NCBI GenBank assembly: GCA_034401795.1
Contig: CM067365.1
Location: forward strand, 14,947,434 to 15,011,433
Origin: Chaetoderma sp. LZ-2023a
Lineage: Eukaryota > Mollusca > Caudofoveata > Chaetodermatida > Chaetodermatidae
DNA: 64,000 nt
Direction: 5' to 3'
Part shown: in pieces, positions 1 to 12,759 of the stretch
Layout: each line of letters begins with the position of its first letter
How positions within the stretch are numbered: the stretch's first letter is position 1
Program-made: the position numbers and the translations under genes
The notes under the pieces: generated by a model
Told to the model about the DNA's origin: nothing
The model's input: only the letters and a program-made list of their open reading frames with translations
The model's database searches: none

Positions 1-1080
1 GATTGTTTAAACAATATTCCGAGTTAACAACGTCACTTCTGCAGCAACAGCTGTTAAGCGCGGGTTGGTTTTTAATTTAATTGACCATTGACTGTATATT
101 GCATCGCCAAATATGTCACAACTTATTGATCCATGTAGGCGTAAAAATATTAGGTACAGAATCTATGCTTATTCCAACCGTATTATACGACAATATCTAG
201 ACTATTATGCAGTATATGTAGAGTTGTTAAATGCCGCTATTATGCCAAGATCTGGCCGTGGCATTGGAATTCCTAGCTTATCATGTGCGTGTGTGTGTAG
301 CCTACCGCAAATGTTAAACTGTAGGTTTTCGATCGATTCCAGCAGAATGATTTAGTGTAGCGTGTTTTATCTATCTGTCTAATGAATATAGGTCGATAAT
401 AGCTAGCCGGTATGACTTCTATCTGTGTATGATAAACGAAATGTACACATCTGTCCCTATGGCCGTGACGATAATTGGCAAGTATAGTTCGCGCATGTTT
501 TGTTTTTACCGTGGCACCTGCTACATACATCGACACACTTCAGACCGTTATCCGGCAAATACACAAATTTGTGCCATATTGGTTTTTCTATAATTTACAT
601 TTACACCTGGTGATATTCAGTACATTATCACGTGCTGGGAGCAAATCTCTGCGGATCGGTTCCCGTCCTGTCTGCATCCCCATTCTAGTCATCTGGGAGG
701 CAGCGCCTGAGAAGTCAGAAGGGTCTAAAATTCCAAATCGTTACACCCCCAGCCTATATTGCTTTCTTGGTACATCGGCAAGGTACTCTACTCAGTTTTC
801 ATTTGAGTCCTGGTGTCACTTTCTATCTACATGAATAAGACAGACAGCTGCCACTTAATAGGTCTAGTGGTATGCGAGAATTATTATTATCATTTCATAA
901 TTACAAGTTTACATGAAATGCCTTGCTCTTCCATGATACATTGTTTTAAACAATGTGCAAGTTTTATTTCGAAATTACTATTGTCCATTGAAATAAATAT
1001 GAGTCAAATATATAAGATTTAATGAGTTTCAGTAGCTTTTAGCGAGTCCCGAAATATGCTGCCTTTGAATCATTTGATAT
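1..1080. other. Region with no recognisable gene
   Basis: Short open frames here (up to about 120 codons) have no recognisable motif and no splice context. I see no promoter, repeat array or RNA gene. The relic described from about 1081 may extend slightly into this stretch. Confidence 0.5.
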
Positions 1081-1396
1081 TGTTATTCATCGTCAGAGTT
1101 TCAGAGTCCGAGTCTTCCGTATGCACATAAGTTTTGCAGCTGCAAGTGACTACCTCCATGAGAGGCCGCCGTGCTGGATCCAGTGTCACAAGTGTGGTCG
1201 CATACAACCATCACATTGCCTGCCATTCAGTTGGCAAGGGAATAGTTGTAAATCCATTAAAATAAATTCCATAGTTTGCTCTATCTGTATCCCCAGACTG
1301 TCAGTTGTGTGAGGCACGTTAGTTCACATATTCTTTCCCCAAGCTTTCTTGTTTGATCATGCAGAGGCAGAAATATGGTCTTGCCCTGGACATCAC
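1081..1396 (-). pseudogene. C-terminal fragment of a decayed large invertebrate protein gene
   Basis: Read on the minus strand from 1396 downward, successive frames give KTIFLPLHDQTRKLGERIC and then, near 1131-1177, PARRPLMEVVTCSCK. The latter resembles the Cys-containing tail (P-A-x-x-x-L-E-x-V-x-C-x-C-K) that I associate with a family of large uncharacterised invertebrate proteins. Stops and frame changes separate the pieces, so it cannot be translated as it stands. It begins exactly at the left end of the giant foldback element, and the fragment at 7729-8788 ends at that element's right end, so the two are one relic split by insertion. Family membership is from memory of motif layout; function is unknown. 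Confidence 0.45.
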
Positions 1397-4290
1397 TGGT
1401 GTAGTTCGGATCGGCCGGTCGATACGGGCCGTACCAGCTAAGCTGGTTACGCGCCGCCCGTCCTGGATTCGTTCCGCGAACGCCCCCCCACCCCCCCCCC
1501 CCCCCCCCCTGGGTAGAGCCATAAGCATGTATGGGCCTATGAGAGAGATTTCGTCGTCAAAACGACTAAGTTCGTTAAGACGCGTAGCGCGCGTGGGCGC
1601 TCTAACCGCTGCATTGACAGAGCGCGTGTAGCGCGTCCAAGAGCTGGCAGCGCTTTTAGTGTCCCGAGCGGGCGTATTGTAATTCTTTATACTTGCGCAG
1701 TTCCGCCGAATCCGATGTCAATCAAGACCAGAATTCGACGGGCTTTTCAAATCTGTTAACCGTTTTAAAATCGGTTAAGAAATGGCTGGGTTATCGCCGT
1801 TTTCCTCCTAATTATGCTCAAAATATTTCCATAACGTCGTAATCGCGTGTATATATAGCCAAATAATCAGTGACTTATGTAACGCGTGACTCACTGCGTC
1901 ATCTTCACATCTATATCTATCACGATATTTAGATAATTGTGTACACGTCACAGGATTACAGCGCGCTAATTGGCTGGTTCAGCCAATTCTGATTGGTTGA
2001 GGCAGCCAGTTACGACGTCACCATGAGTATAAGAGGGGCTGCTTTCTGAAGATAGAGAGCGTCGTCGGCCGGTGGCCGACCAGTCAGGAGCTTTCCAAGC
2101 ATGGAAATCTGACTGAACAACTGGAGTGCCAAAGACGCTATCCAACATCATCTCGGCACAACTTTAACTACCAGTACCGCTCGGACCGCAGGAGAAATCG
2201 GGCCACCACACGGTGGACAACATCTTCATAGTGTTACATTGTTCCTGTTTTAATTACTAACTGTATAGGAACATATATTACGGTGGACCCTTACGGTCCC
2301 GATATGTAATTCTGCACAACGTAGAGCCAGCAATGCCCCTTGGTGGATAACTCACCGGATCTGCCAGCCACGCTGAAAAGTGGACCGTCAACCGCCATAC
2401 TGCATGTCGTATGTGATGATTTGACGTTTTGACCGCAGCCAAGTAAACTTTGCTCGGTGTGCCTTAAGAGCTAATCGACACACCGGGCACCGTTGAGCTT
2501 AAATAGTACGCTTTAATTACAACTGTATCAATAACCCTCTCTGTTAATGGGTTATTTTAACTATACTACTTACCGTTATTATTAACGGAAACTTTAGTCA
2601 TACTGCATCGTGTAGAACTTACTGGATAATCAGTAGACTATTCGTATACTGTGTTTCACTGTTCTGAGTTTGTGCCGCTTCTGTCCTGGACCAGCATTAC
2701 AGAGAACGTATCCTGCGGAACATCTACATGTGGAAACCGATCCAGTCTACTGAGAACGTGTCAACTCACGTCACGAGCATAGTGACCTATCAATTTCAGT
2801 AACATAGTAGCCGCAATTAAGAATGCCTACTGGGTATTCAAGTAACTATACATGATATATTTAATTACACCGTCTTTAATTATTTCTTAAGATATTCATT
2901 TAATTATACCTTAATTACCGTATTTTCCTCTGTAAACGGTACCGATGACTAACAGGTACCGTCCCGGTCTCAGGACCTCTAGTCATAATTTCTTTCTTAC
3001 TGTGCATATTATCCTTGTTTCACTGTAAGGTGTTTCACTAACCGCACCGTATTAGGTCTATCAACCTGTATTATTACTGTTCTAATCGATTTATGCACTA
3101 TTACCGTTCTGTACTAGGTTACTTTAGTATCTGGCAAGCAGCCATCAGTTGATATGTTTTGTTTATTTGTAGAAAACCTAGGACCACAGTGCACTTAGGA
3201 GATACTATACAGCAACAGTATATATGCATCACGTTTTCCCGCCACCGAAAATACTTCACTGAGGTCGCTGTCCGTGCTATTAACTCTGTTTAACCCAGCA
3301 TGTTACCGACTAAAACCTGATTATTCAGCTCGATAGGATAGGTTTAATATGATTAGAGACAATTTCTTCGTTAGGAGACCCATAGTGTATGCCTCTTTCC
3401 GGTCATTGCGGTAATCTAGCCCCGCACCCCGGCAAGGTTGTGTAAAATTGGCCAATTTACCTATAGGGCCTCATACTTATAAAATTATTGTCTCTCTTCA
3501 TGTTCCACTAAGACTTATGGCTTCTTAATTGTTTGGATGTCCCTATACGTGGGCTGATTCGACTCTGGGAAACTATAGGAGGGTGATAGCCAATGTACGG
3601 TGTCACATACACCGCCCCTGTATCTTAGGATACTTGTTAGTTAGTTACCCTTGCCAATGTAGGAAGCACTGCGAAAACATTGTTATTATTATTATTATTA
3701 TTATTATTGCTCTTTATCTTTCTTTGGATATATGCCACGCACCGCAATGCATATGTAGGCAACTTGGAGATAAACCTAATGTTATGTCAATAACTTAGCT
3801 CCATAGGATTGGTGACGGACGAGATATGTATCTCCACCGAATTCTGTACAAATGTCTGGGCAAGATGATGGAATCTGCCACGCCATTGCGGGAAGGACAT
3901 TTACGTGGATATCTGTTTCTCTATCCTCACCGTAATGACAGTCCAGTTGGAATAAATGTGCTTGTGTAAAAGGGTAGCCATCGTCCTGTGATATTTTATG
4001 TGGTCACGGATACTGTCTTGAGCACTGATGCCGCAGGGTATCTGCTCTCACCAACAGCCGTATCTAAAGCTAGGTAGGGTACCCACCATTCTTAGTTAGG
4101 CATAGAAGAAGGCCCGCATAAATAAAAGGGGCACCTACTAATTCAGTATTCTTGGAATTACATAAGACGGTGACTTGTGAATCTTATGGGAATCGCTTGT
4201 CTCGTCTTCACGTAAAACAGCACGCAACACTTTTAGTTATAGTTTCACTCGGATGGTCTTTTCTTGCAGAACTTTTTAGTTGAACACGGG
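1397..4290 (+). repeat. Left arm of foldback element 1
   Basis: Inverted partner of about 4855-7728. It carries a poly-C run at 1483-1509 that pairs with a poly-G run at 7620-7632, a promoter-like module near 2000-2036, and a short ATT run at about 3681-3710. The stretch GGAAGCACTGCGAAAACATT at 3662-3681 recurs exactly in copy 2 at 11341-11360. Confidence 0.78.
1990..2036 (+). promoter_or_regulatory. Inward-facing promoter-like module, left arm of element 1
   Basis: In order: CCAAT-type motif (GATTGGTTG), a CRE-like TACGACGTCA at about 2011-2020, and TATAAGAGG at 2028-2036. The same order and spacing recur in the right arm and twice in copy 2, which argues against chance. Transcription would run into the element. 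Activity is inferred. Confidence 0.55.
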
Positions 4291-4470
4291 ATGGCCGGTG
4301 GAACTCAATCGTTCCGGTGGGGCCGTGCGACCATCATCGCGAACATTAAACACAACGGTCTCATCCCAAGAGTTTGTGTCACCAGTATGCCTGTCCATAG
4401 CAATTTCGTGATCTATGGACTTACAAGATTTGATTTTGGTGACCTAATTAAAAATAAGTCTATACAATGA
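4264..4470 (+). CDS. Short spacer ORF of element 1, unknown product
   Basis: A 68-codon frame starting ATG at 4264, in the unique spacer between the arms. The part beginning GGTQSFRWGRATI aligns without gaps for about 40 residues to a minus-strand frame at 12362-12550 in copy 2 (GGTITFKWGYATI), with 18 or so identities and several conservative changes. Elsewhere the copies differ by many indels, so frame-preserving divergence suggests past coding constraint. No family is recognised. It could be one exon of a longer protein or a coincidence. Confidence 0.3.
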   Translation: MQNFLVEHGMAGGTQSFRWGRATIIANIKHNGLIPRVCVTSMPVHSNFVIYGLTRFDFGDLIKNKSIQ

Positions 4471-6026
4471 TTTTACCTAAACAGACTGTCGAGTATGCTA
4501 GATAAAACTCATGAGCATACGAAAATACAAGACGTAGAGACAGCCGGATGAACTTTTAAACGTGGGGCTCCCAGAGGTACCACACAGACTCGTAGGTCTG
4601 CAGAGGTATCCCCACAAGGGAGGCTCCCATACACGAGACTTAACTAATTAACTTAATATAAGCTATTATACCTCTAAGCTGAACGGAAAGAAAATTATCT
4701 CTGTAGTGATGGGAAATTATGTGCCTCACGCGGGCACTACTCCTCGTGCTAGTTTGGGTGAGAGTGCCTTGTATTGGCCTCCATAAAGGGAAAATGTCAC
4801 CACTGCTTAAAGCGGGAGAAGAGTAGTAGGCAAAAAGGGGCCTACTCTAATATTTAACTAAAAATGCTATAAAGAAAATACCATACCTAGTGAGATTATG
4901 ACTATAGGGTTGCGTGCTGTTTTACGTGAAGACGGGACGAATGATTCCCGAAGGATTCCCACGTCAACATCTTATGTAATTCTTAGTATGCTGAATTAGT
5001 AGTTGCCGCTTTATTTATGCGGGCCTTCTATGCTTAGACCCACATTTAATTTCTAGAGACAAGGATTATTTTAGGCCGCAAATGGCAGGTGTCTACCTAG
5101 CTGTTAGACACAGCTGTCATTGATAACAGATGCCCTAAGACATCAATACTGAAGATAGCGCTTATACATGTTACATAGCAAGATCTCCGAACTGGATAAG
5201 AATCCGGACATCCTACTCCATAACCACATAAAATGTCACAAGACACTGGTTATTTTTCACAAAAGCATTTTTAGGCAACTGGTCTATCGTTATGGTGGGG
5301 GTAAGAGAGACGAATACCCACCATAAATGTTCTTCTCGTGAGGGCATGGCAGATCTGGATATCATGCCCAGTCATTCTTATGGAATTCGGTGGGGATGCG
5401 TATCTCGCCCGTCACCAGGTCATATGGAACTAACTGTTTAACCTGTCACTAGGTTTAAATACAAGTTGCCCAATTTTGCACTGCGGTGCGGGAGGATTGT
5501 TCAGCAAAGAAAAATAATAATTAAGATATGTTTGCGCAGTGCTTTCTTACATTGGCAGAAGTGCTAACTACTAAGTATCCGAGGATACAGAGGGAATGTT
5601 GTGATACCACACCTTGGCCATTACCGCTCGGAAACACCAACAGTCTCCCAGGGTCGGATCAGCCCATGGTGCGGATATGGACATCCAAACAAAGAGGCCA
5701 CAAAGCTTAGTAGAACATGAAGAGGGACAATATCTTAGAGATATGAATCTTGCCGGAGTGCGGGGCTAAATTATCGCAACTACCGGGAAAGAGGCGTATA
5801 ATACAGATTTCCTAACGAAGAAATTGTCTCTAATCATATTAAACCTATCCTATCGAGCTGAATAGAAAAGGTTTTAGTCGGTAGCATGCCATAGCAACCT
5901 CAGTGAAAAATTGTTGGTGGCGGGAGAAAGTGCTGCATATATAAATGTTGCTGTATAGTGTTTCCTACGTACACTGCAGTCCTATATTTTCTATAAATTA
6001 ACAAAACATGAACTGATGGCCACTGG

Positions 6027-6176
<150 letters not shown>

Positions 6177-7163
6177 ACCAGAACAATCAATATAGTGTAA
6201 AATGATCAGAATTATATAGCTTTAGTAAAGGTTAACGAACCTACTACGGTGCGGTTAGAGAAAACACCTTACAGAAAATGAGAATACCTATAAACATATA
6301 CAGAAATTATAACTAGCGTTCCTAAGACCGTTACGGTGCCTTTTAGTCATCGGGACCGTTTATACGGGTACAATATAATTATCGGAAATATAATTAACGG
6401 GATAATTAAAATGTTAAGTATAGTTACTTGAATAATCGGTAGCCATTCTTAAGTCTGGGCTATCGTGTTACTGAAATTGATACGTCACTCTTAGGTTGAC
6501 GTGAGTTGATGCATTCTCAGGAAGCTGCAAAGTTCCCGCAGGCTGGTTCCCGCAAACAGGATTCCTGCAAGCAGCTCATGACGGGAGCGGATCGAACTCA
6601 GGACTGTAAGCACAATATAGAATGTCTAACGAGTAGTCTGTAAGAGATACAATAGCATTACTGCTGTGAAGAAAGTTCCCGTACACCGATGGTACGGATG
6701 GAAGTTGACAACAACCCAATCACAAGCGGGGGTTGTTAGATGCAGATGAAGATACAAAACTTAACGGTCAGCCAGCTATGCAGACGTACAGAGCAAAGTT
6801 TACTTTACTAAGTTTATAAGAACCTGCACGACATCAGCGCGGGGACGGTTAAATATCCACTTTTAGCATGGACGGAAGATCCGGCGAGTCATCCACTAAA
6901 GAACATCGCTGCATCTACATCTGTAGAATCACATTTTCAGGCCGTAAAGGCCTCACCGCAAGTTCGTGTTCTGAAGTAGCTCTTAATATTCGTGAACATT
7001 AACTAGAAAGTTCCAAATTGCTCCCGCAAGATAACTGCTAGCTACGGGAGAAAAACTGACAGAAAGCGACGTGATCTGCGTAATGCCTGTCGTGCTGGTG
7101 CTGGTACAGGTCCAACCTGTTCGGCCCCTGGCCGAGGATGCTCTCGATCTCTGGATCGCGTCT

Positions 7164-7230
7164 CCTTTTATACTAGTCGTGACGTCACAGGCGCAGGTTC
7201 CAATCAATCATCGGTCGAGCAACAGCCAAT
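7164..7230 (-). promoter_or_regulatory. Inward-facing promoter-like module, right arm of element 1
   Basis: On the minus strand: CTGATTGGCT near 7220-7230, a CRE-like GTGACGTCAC near 7180-7189, and TATAAAAGG at 7164-7172. It mirrors the left-arm module, so the two would transcribe towards each other across a 5 kb palindrome. Confidence 0.6.
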
Positions 7231-7728
7231 CAGCGCGTAGCTGATAATAACGCAGTCGAATGTTCTAGAAGTTCTGCGTCCACGTGTTTATGACGTCACG
7301 GCAATATTTTGAAGATAATCAAGAAGGGTTTTCCGTGGATAACTCAGCCATTTCTTAACCGATCTTGAAATGGTTTACAGATTTGGAAAGCCCGTCGTAT
7401 TCTGGTTTTGATTAATGCCACATTCGGCGGGAACAAATAATTAAAAAAGATTACAAGGTACCATCTCGGTACACTAAAAGTGTCATCCCATCTTGGTCAT
7501 AAACTATGTGCTCTGTCAAAAATAGCATCTAAGCGTGCGCATGCGCACTATGCGCTTTAACGAACATCTTTATAACGCGATCTCTCTCATAGGCTCATAT
7601 ACGCTTATGGCTCTACCCAGGGGGGGGGGGGGTGGGGCGTGTTCAGGGAACGAATCCAGGACGGGCGGCGCGTACCCAGCTTGGCTGGTATGGCTGGTAC
7701 CCGCTCGGTCGATCCGAACTACACCAAT

Positions 7729-8788
7729 GAGTACACAAGACAGCAACACCTGTGTCAGGGGACAAGATTTCAATAGAATTTGAGTTTGTGATGGAATCAG
7801 CAGCAAGTAGTAGCATGCCAGTGTCTGCTTCTTCTTATTCAAACAAGTCACCCTGATATTGCCCCTGCTTTTCCTTCTCTTCCATCTTTCAATCATCCAG
7901 CCGATGTTAAGACCTGGCGTCATTAGCTTTTTCACACCATGTGTCACACATGAATGGTGCCAATACGGACTTGTTCCTTCGGCTGCCCATGAAACGTTGC
8001 CAATCTTTTCACAATAGACTTTCCTTTCCATGAATGCAAATTTCAAGGCAATCTTGTGTTTGACATCTTGTTTTTTCAAATGCCCTTATTGGATTGGCAC
8101 AGTGATCTCTGTCAAAATACAGCATCAATATGGAAGCAGGTATGGTGTTGTAGACGCTTCAAACTCACTTGAAGTATCTTGCCACTAAAATGTCAAAATG
8201 TAGATGGGCCTTGTCTATAAACCATTTGGAGTATGGTCATTGCATCTATAATCCGGGATGTTGATGTCATTTTGGAAAGTTTGACTGTGCAGTATTCTCC
8301 TTTTTTAGCTAAGCCAGTAATGTGCCCTTTGTTGTCTTGAATATGTCATAAGAGTTCTCTATCCGCATCAACTACGATTGATTTTTCTCTTCATTTCTGT
8401 CACAGATGAGAATATCTTGGCTTTCTTTTTTTATGTATGGAATCATATAATGATATTGTTCCTTTGTCCGGTCTTCTCAACGAATGTCACCATGGCCTCT
8501 ATGCGAATTAATCAGGATGGTCTGGTGTTTTGCCACATTCGCTAGAGCTACGACACTTGTTGCTATGTCACACAGTGTTTGTATCTGGTCTTTCTCAAAG
8601 GGATTAATCATCTCGCTGTTCACTGTTCTGCTGATCATCATTTTCATCGTGCATTCTGCGTTTTAACCCAAATTCTTTCTGCGTGTGTGTATCAGATGTG
8701 TTACCCTTATCATGCGGCCGAGTCATTCTTTTGGTAGCTGTTGTAGCTGAAGCCCTGTCGAGTGCAGTAAGGAACCATCTGCTGATTA
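7729..8788 (-). pseudogene. Middle fragment of the decayed large invertebrate protein gene
   Basis: Minus-strand frames, with several frameshifts and stops, show in order: NPFEKDQIQTLCDIATS (about 8550-8625), SRIIDAMTILQMV (about 8200-8260), EEADTGMLLLAADSI (about 7800-7845) and SPDTGVAVLC (about 7735-7765). The order and spacing, especially EEADTxxLLLxA followed by SxDTxVxVL, match my recollection of a multicopy family of uncharacterised cnidarian and molluscan proteins. The coding trace stops at 7729, where element 1 begins, and at about 8788, where copy 2 begins. Function unknown; non-functional here. Confidence 0.55.
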
Positions 8789-9284
8789 GCTGCTGTAGCG
8801 CGAATCGGCCGGACAGGTACAGACTGTTCCAGCTTGACTGGGTACGGGGCAACTGTTCCGTGTACGTTCTGAGCACGCCCCCCTTAGCAGGATAGTACAG
8901 GTGTATAAAGCCATATGGGAGATATTCCTAAAATGATTAAGTCTGTAAAATCGTGTAGCGCGCATGCGTCAGAACTTCCCTGACAACACGTGTTAGTGTT
9001 GGGGGAGAATGCATACTAAAATGTACCGGGTTGGTGCAAGTAATCCATTTAAATTATGCTATTCTCGTCGTTCTTGGCAGCTATCAGGACCGGAATGAAA
9101 CGAGGAATACAAAACTGTAAACCATTTTAAAATCGGTCCAGAAATGGCCGAGTTATCCTTATTTTTCTGCTCAAATTATGCTCAAAATAGTGAAAACGTT
9201 ATAAGCGGGCCTATGTACTAATTGAATTGGGGGGAGGATGGTTATCACGTGATAATATCCTTGCCCTTCCAGCTCGCACGCTGA

Positions 9285-9350
9285 TTGGCTACAGACTGCG
9301 CATTAATTGGCTGAGCATTCCAGCTACGACGTCATAAGGGGTATAAAAGG
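9285..9350 (+). promoter_or_regulatory. Promoter-like module 1 of copy 2
   Basis: GATTGGCT and AATTGGCTGAG motifs, a CRE-like CTACGACGTCAT at 9324-9335, and TATAAAAGG at 9342-9350. Same order as in both arms of element 1. Confidence 0.6.
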
Positions 9351-9759
9351 AGCGAAGAACTGAGAATTGAGATCCACAACCGCCGCATCCATATCTAAGT
9401 TTTTGTATGCACTCGGATATTCACTCGAGGGCAATAAATAAATCTAAAAAGAAGCTTTCAACACCAACAGAGGAGCATGGCGTGACGGTGTCGTTTGCCA
9501 TGGGTGTCAAACTAGGAGGGGGTGGTGTAGCGTGGATCGGCCAGATGGGTATGGACCATTTCCAGCTTGGCTGGGGATGGGACGACCATTCCGGGTACGT
9601 TCTGAGCATGATAGTACACATGTATAAAGCCATATGGGAGAGGTTCCTAAAATGATTAAGTCCGATTGTATCAGCGTTGAGAGAGAAAGCATACTAAAAT
9701 AAATGGGGGAGGATGGTTATGACATGATAATATCCTTGCCCTTCCAGCTCGCATGCTGA

Positions 9760-9825
9760 CTGGCTACAGATCGTGTGTTGATTGGCTGAGCATTCCAGCT
9801 ACCAAGTCATGTGGAGTATAAAAAG
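9760..9825 (+). promoter_or_regulatory. Promoter-like module 2 of copy 2
   Basis: Duplicate of the module near 9285-9350: GACTGGCT and GATTGGCTGAG motifs and TATAAAAAG at 9817-9825. The CRE-like core has decayed to ACCAAGTCAT. Confidence 0.5.
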
Positions 9826-12361
9826 AGTGAAGAACTGAGAATCGAGACCCACACTTTGACGAGAGAGGTGGTAGGTTGTGTGGCCAGGGCATTGTGAGAT
9901 GCAGGCAACTGCTTACTGCTAGCCTCGTTACATACAATGGCAGCAGTGCCTATCGGATTTGAGTTCTCATCTCTGGCACACAACCGCTGCATCTGCATCT
10001 AAGTCTCTGTATGCTCTCGGGAGGATAACGCCCGAGGGCAATAAATAAATATAAAATGAAGAAGCCCTCACTTCCAACACTAACAGAGGAGCCTTCCTGC
10101 AGATGGGCCTTGCGGCCCCAATGTAAGAACTTGTAGTATGTGGAACAAGTGGTGATTCTTGGTGGACAACTCGTCAGATCTGCCAAACCAGGCCAAAAAG
10201 TGGTCATCAAATTCTGCGCAATGTATTTTGTATACTATTTAACTTTTAGACTACAGTCGAGTAAGACTTTGCCTGGTGTTCCGCACGAGCTATGCGGTGT
10301 ATCATGTACTGTGTACATGGAAGATACACAGGCATCATTATTTAACATTTCCCAGTAGCCCTGCATTACTACAGGGCATCTTCAACTTCTGTTATAGTAC
10401 GGAACCTTTTTATTACACTGTTTAAATTAATATGACTTTCTAGTAGACATCTTCAACCATAATCGTTCTTCCTCACAATCCTTGAGAGTGAGCCGCATCA
10501 ACAGTTCACCTTCGGTGATCAGCCCAGCAGCTACAGAATCGAGCCATCTCACGTTCCTCATCCGGGACATATCATTTACTGTGATCTAAGAACTATTAGG
10601 TATTCATTTAACTGTATTTTCAGACTATTGTATTTTTACATTTATAGGTACTGATGATCGATCGGTCATCTGAGACCGCATTTTATAGTTTATTCTTTTT
10701 ACTGTATATATTATCCTTGTTTTGTGCTGATGACTAACAAGCACCGCAACGTCAGGAGACCTTAATTATTTGTCAATTCTGTGATAGTTGGTTATGTATA
10801 TGGCAGCAGCCATCCTAGTTACTTGTTTTGTTTATTTTATATAAAATACCAGAACCGCAGTACGCTAAGCTACACTATACAGCAACAATAACACCGCATT
10901 ATCCTTTTGCCCCAGCATCACTTTTTCACTAAGGTCACTGTTCAGGTTCTCATTGTGCGAACCTGACATGAGATTGACTAAACCGGGCTATTTTAGCCCG
11001 ATAGGATAGGTGTAGAAGTAGCTAGGAATGGTCACTCGTTAGGAGACATTTGTGTAAGCCTCTTTTCCGGATGTAGTGGATATGTAACACCGCACACCAG
11101 CTAGGTAGTATAAACTGGCCAGTTATCTTAGTGCCCCCTTATTAATATATGAGCGATTGTTTCTTCCTGCGTTCCTCCAGCCATAAGGCTTATAATTGTC
11201 TGGACCTCCCTTCGATACGTTGGTGCAATCCGACTCTGGAAACTATTGGGGTTTCTGAGCGGTGAATACTAGTGGCAATTCCGCACACATTCTCCCAGTA
11301 TCTTCGGATATCAGTTAGCATAGATATCCATGCCAAAGTAGGAAGCACTGCGAAAACATTATATTATTTTAACCGGCCAGCAGTGCATCGCTGGGAATAT
11401 TTGTAACATAAACCTAATGCCAGGTAAAATGTTAATCCCCGCGAATGGATCCTACATGATCAGTCCTCATCACATCGGGTGACAGACGGGACGTGGATCT
11501 CCCTCCAACTCTTCACAGTGACTGGGTGCGGTCTTAGAACCCACTCCGCCCTCACGGGAAGGTCACTATAGTTGGATCTCGTCTCCTTATCCCCACCGTA
11601 AACCTACATATGCTTTTCAAATGCTTTTGTAAATGTGTCTTACCCTCGTGATGTTGTATGTGGTTGCGGTGCGGTCAGTAACGGAATCATCATTTGATTC
11701 AGGAGCTGTCACACCGTGACATGTCTGCTCGCTGTTTGTCTGAGGGGATTGCTCCGTAAGATGACCATACGGGAACTGAGCTTTTCTGCCAGTCAAGCAT
11801 GTATTAAAAGATAGGTAGAATTAATTGCCATTTGCGGCCAAAGCCTGTAACATGGACCTAACAACTAAAGGTTAGTTTAGGGAATTAGCAGGACTGCATA
11901 AATAGTGGCATCTACCAATACAGTATCTTTAACCTACATAAGATGACGGTGTCTGAAGTCACCCACCCCATCTTCACGTAAATCAGCGTGCATCACAATT
12001 GCATACAGTTTCATTAGGTTAACCGCACGACACACTTAACATATGTTTGAATGAGAGTGGCCCTTTTTGCCAGCTCTCTTCCTCCACTTCCGCGTTGAAG
12101 GCATTTTACTGTGATGGAGGCCCGTGCGAGGCGCTTTCCTCTCGCAACAATAATATTTTGTTAGGGGGTATAATGGTTTATATCAAACCACCCAAGTGAT
12201 CACGCTTGGACTCTCCCTTGCAGGGTTACCTCACGGATTTCGAGATCGTCACGGTACCTCTGACGAGCCCACGTTAGACACCAATTTAGTTCCATGTACT
12301 ATATTTTCTCTCTTGTACTGGCAAACGAGTAGTATTGTTTGTTTTAGTTTTATCATTTTTA

Positions 12362-12550
12362 TTAATTATGTCTAAACTCCCAAATTGAGTAATGGACCGT
12401 CATACCGGTGAAATGAACAACCAGGATGAGATGGTGTGGTTCAATCTCGGCGGCAATGGTCGCATAGCCCCACTTGAATGTTATCGTTCCACCGACTCTA
12501 GAAGTCGGCCTTTGTACATTCCGGAGTTGCGAAATATGCTCTGTCACCAC
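12362..12550 (-). CDS. Short spacer ORF of copy 2, unknown product
   Basis: A 62-codon minus-strand frame. Residues from GGTITFKWGYATI onward align without gaps to the spacer ORF of element 1 at 4264-4470. The N-terminal residues do not align, so the start is arbitrary. The overlapping plus-strand frame at 12392-12748 is treated as a shadow. Confidence 0.28.
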   Translation of the reverse strand: MVTEHISQLRNVQRPTSRVGGTITFKWGYATIAAEIEPHHLILVVHFTGMTVHYSIWEFRHN

Positions 12551-12759
12551 CGCGAACCAACGCTAACCAGCTCATCCATGCACCGTGCACATGCGGTGCA
12601 GTGGAGCATAGTATTCGGACGAACCATCGCGTACCCACCCCGAAGGCTACACTTCTTACTGATGGCAATGACCCCTCCTTTTTTATTGCTGTGCTTGTTT
12701 GCATTCTGCTCTAAGGACATATCCTTCCAACCTTGGTTGAACCTCTGATCGGATCTCTA

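Larger units (their letters stand above)
8803..10095 (+). repeat. Tandemly duplicated terminal region of copy 2 (LTR-like contents)
   Basis: Two related units, 8803 to about 9480 and 9531 to about 10095, each run from a GGCCGG/GGCCAG-type terminus through CCAAT and TATA motifs to GGGCAATAAATAAAT, a polyadenylation-signal-like motif, and then CAACACYAACAGAGGAGC. A promoter followed within 100-250 bp by AATAAA is LTR-like in content, but no internal retroelement genes accompany it. Confidence 0.55.
8789..12505 (+). mobile_element. One-armed foldback element (copy 2), related to element 1
   Basis: Its left end (from about 8789) resembles the element 1 terminus: TGTAGCGCGAATCGGCCGG against TGTAGTTCGGATCGGCCGG. 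It then follows element 1's right arm read on the minus strand: 10980-11060 matches 5800-5870, 11930-12040 matches 4900-4990, and 12060-12160 matches 4720-4855. After the arm it crosses the spacer (12200-12280 matches 4555-4640; 12370-12500 matches 4296-4440) and stops where the second arm should begin. So it holds one arm plus the whole spacer. No coding capacity beyond the short spacer frame was found. The right boundary is uncertain within 12500-12780. Confidence 0.7.

Noticed and set aside
9420..10095. LTR retrotransposon suggested by TATA plus AATAAATAAA
   Set aside because: No gag-pol, primer-binding site or polypurine tract found; the units are part of the foldback terminus.
12392..12748. 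118-codon plus-strand frame
   Set aside because: Overlaps foldback copy 2 and the opposite-strand spacer frame that is conserved with element 1; no motif, judged a shadow.
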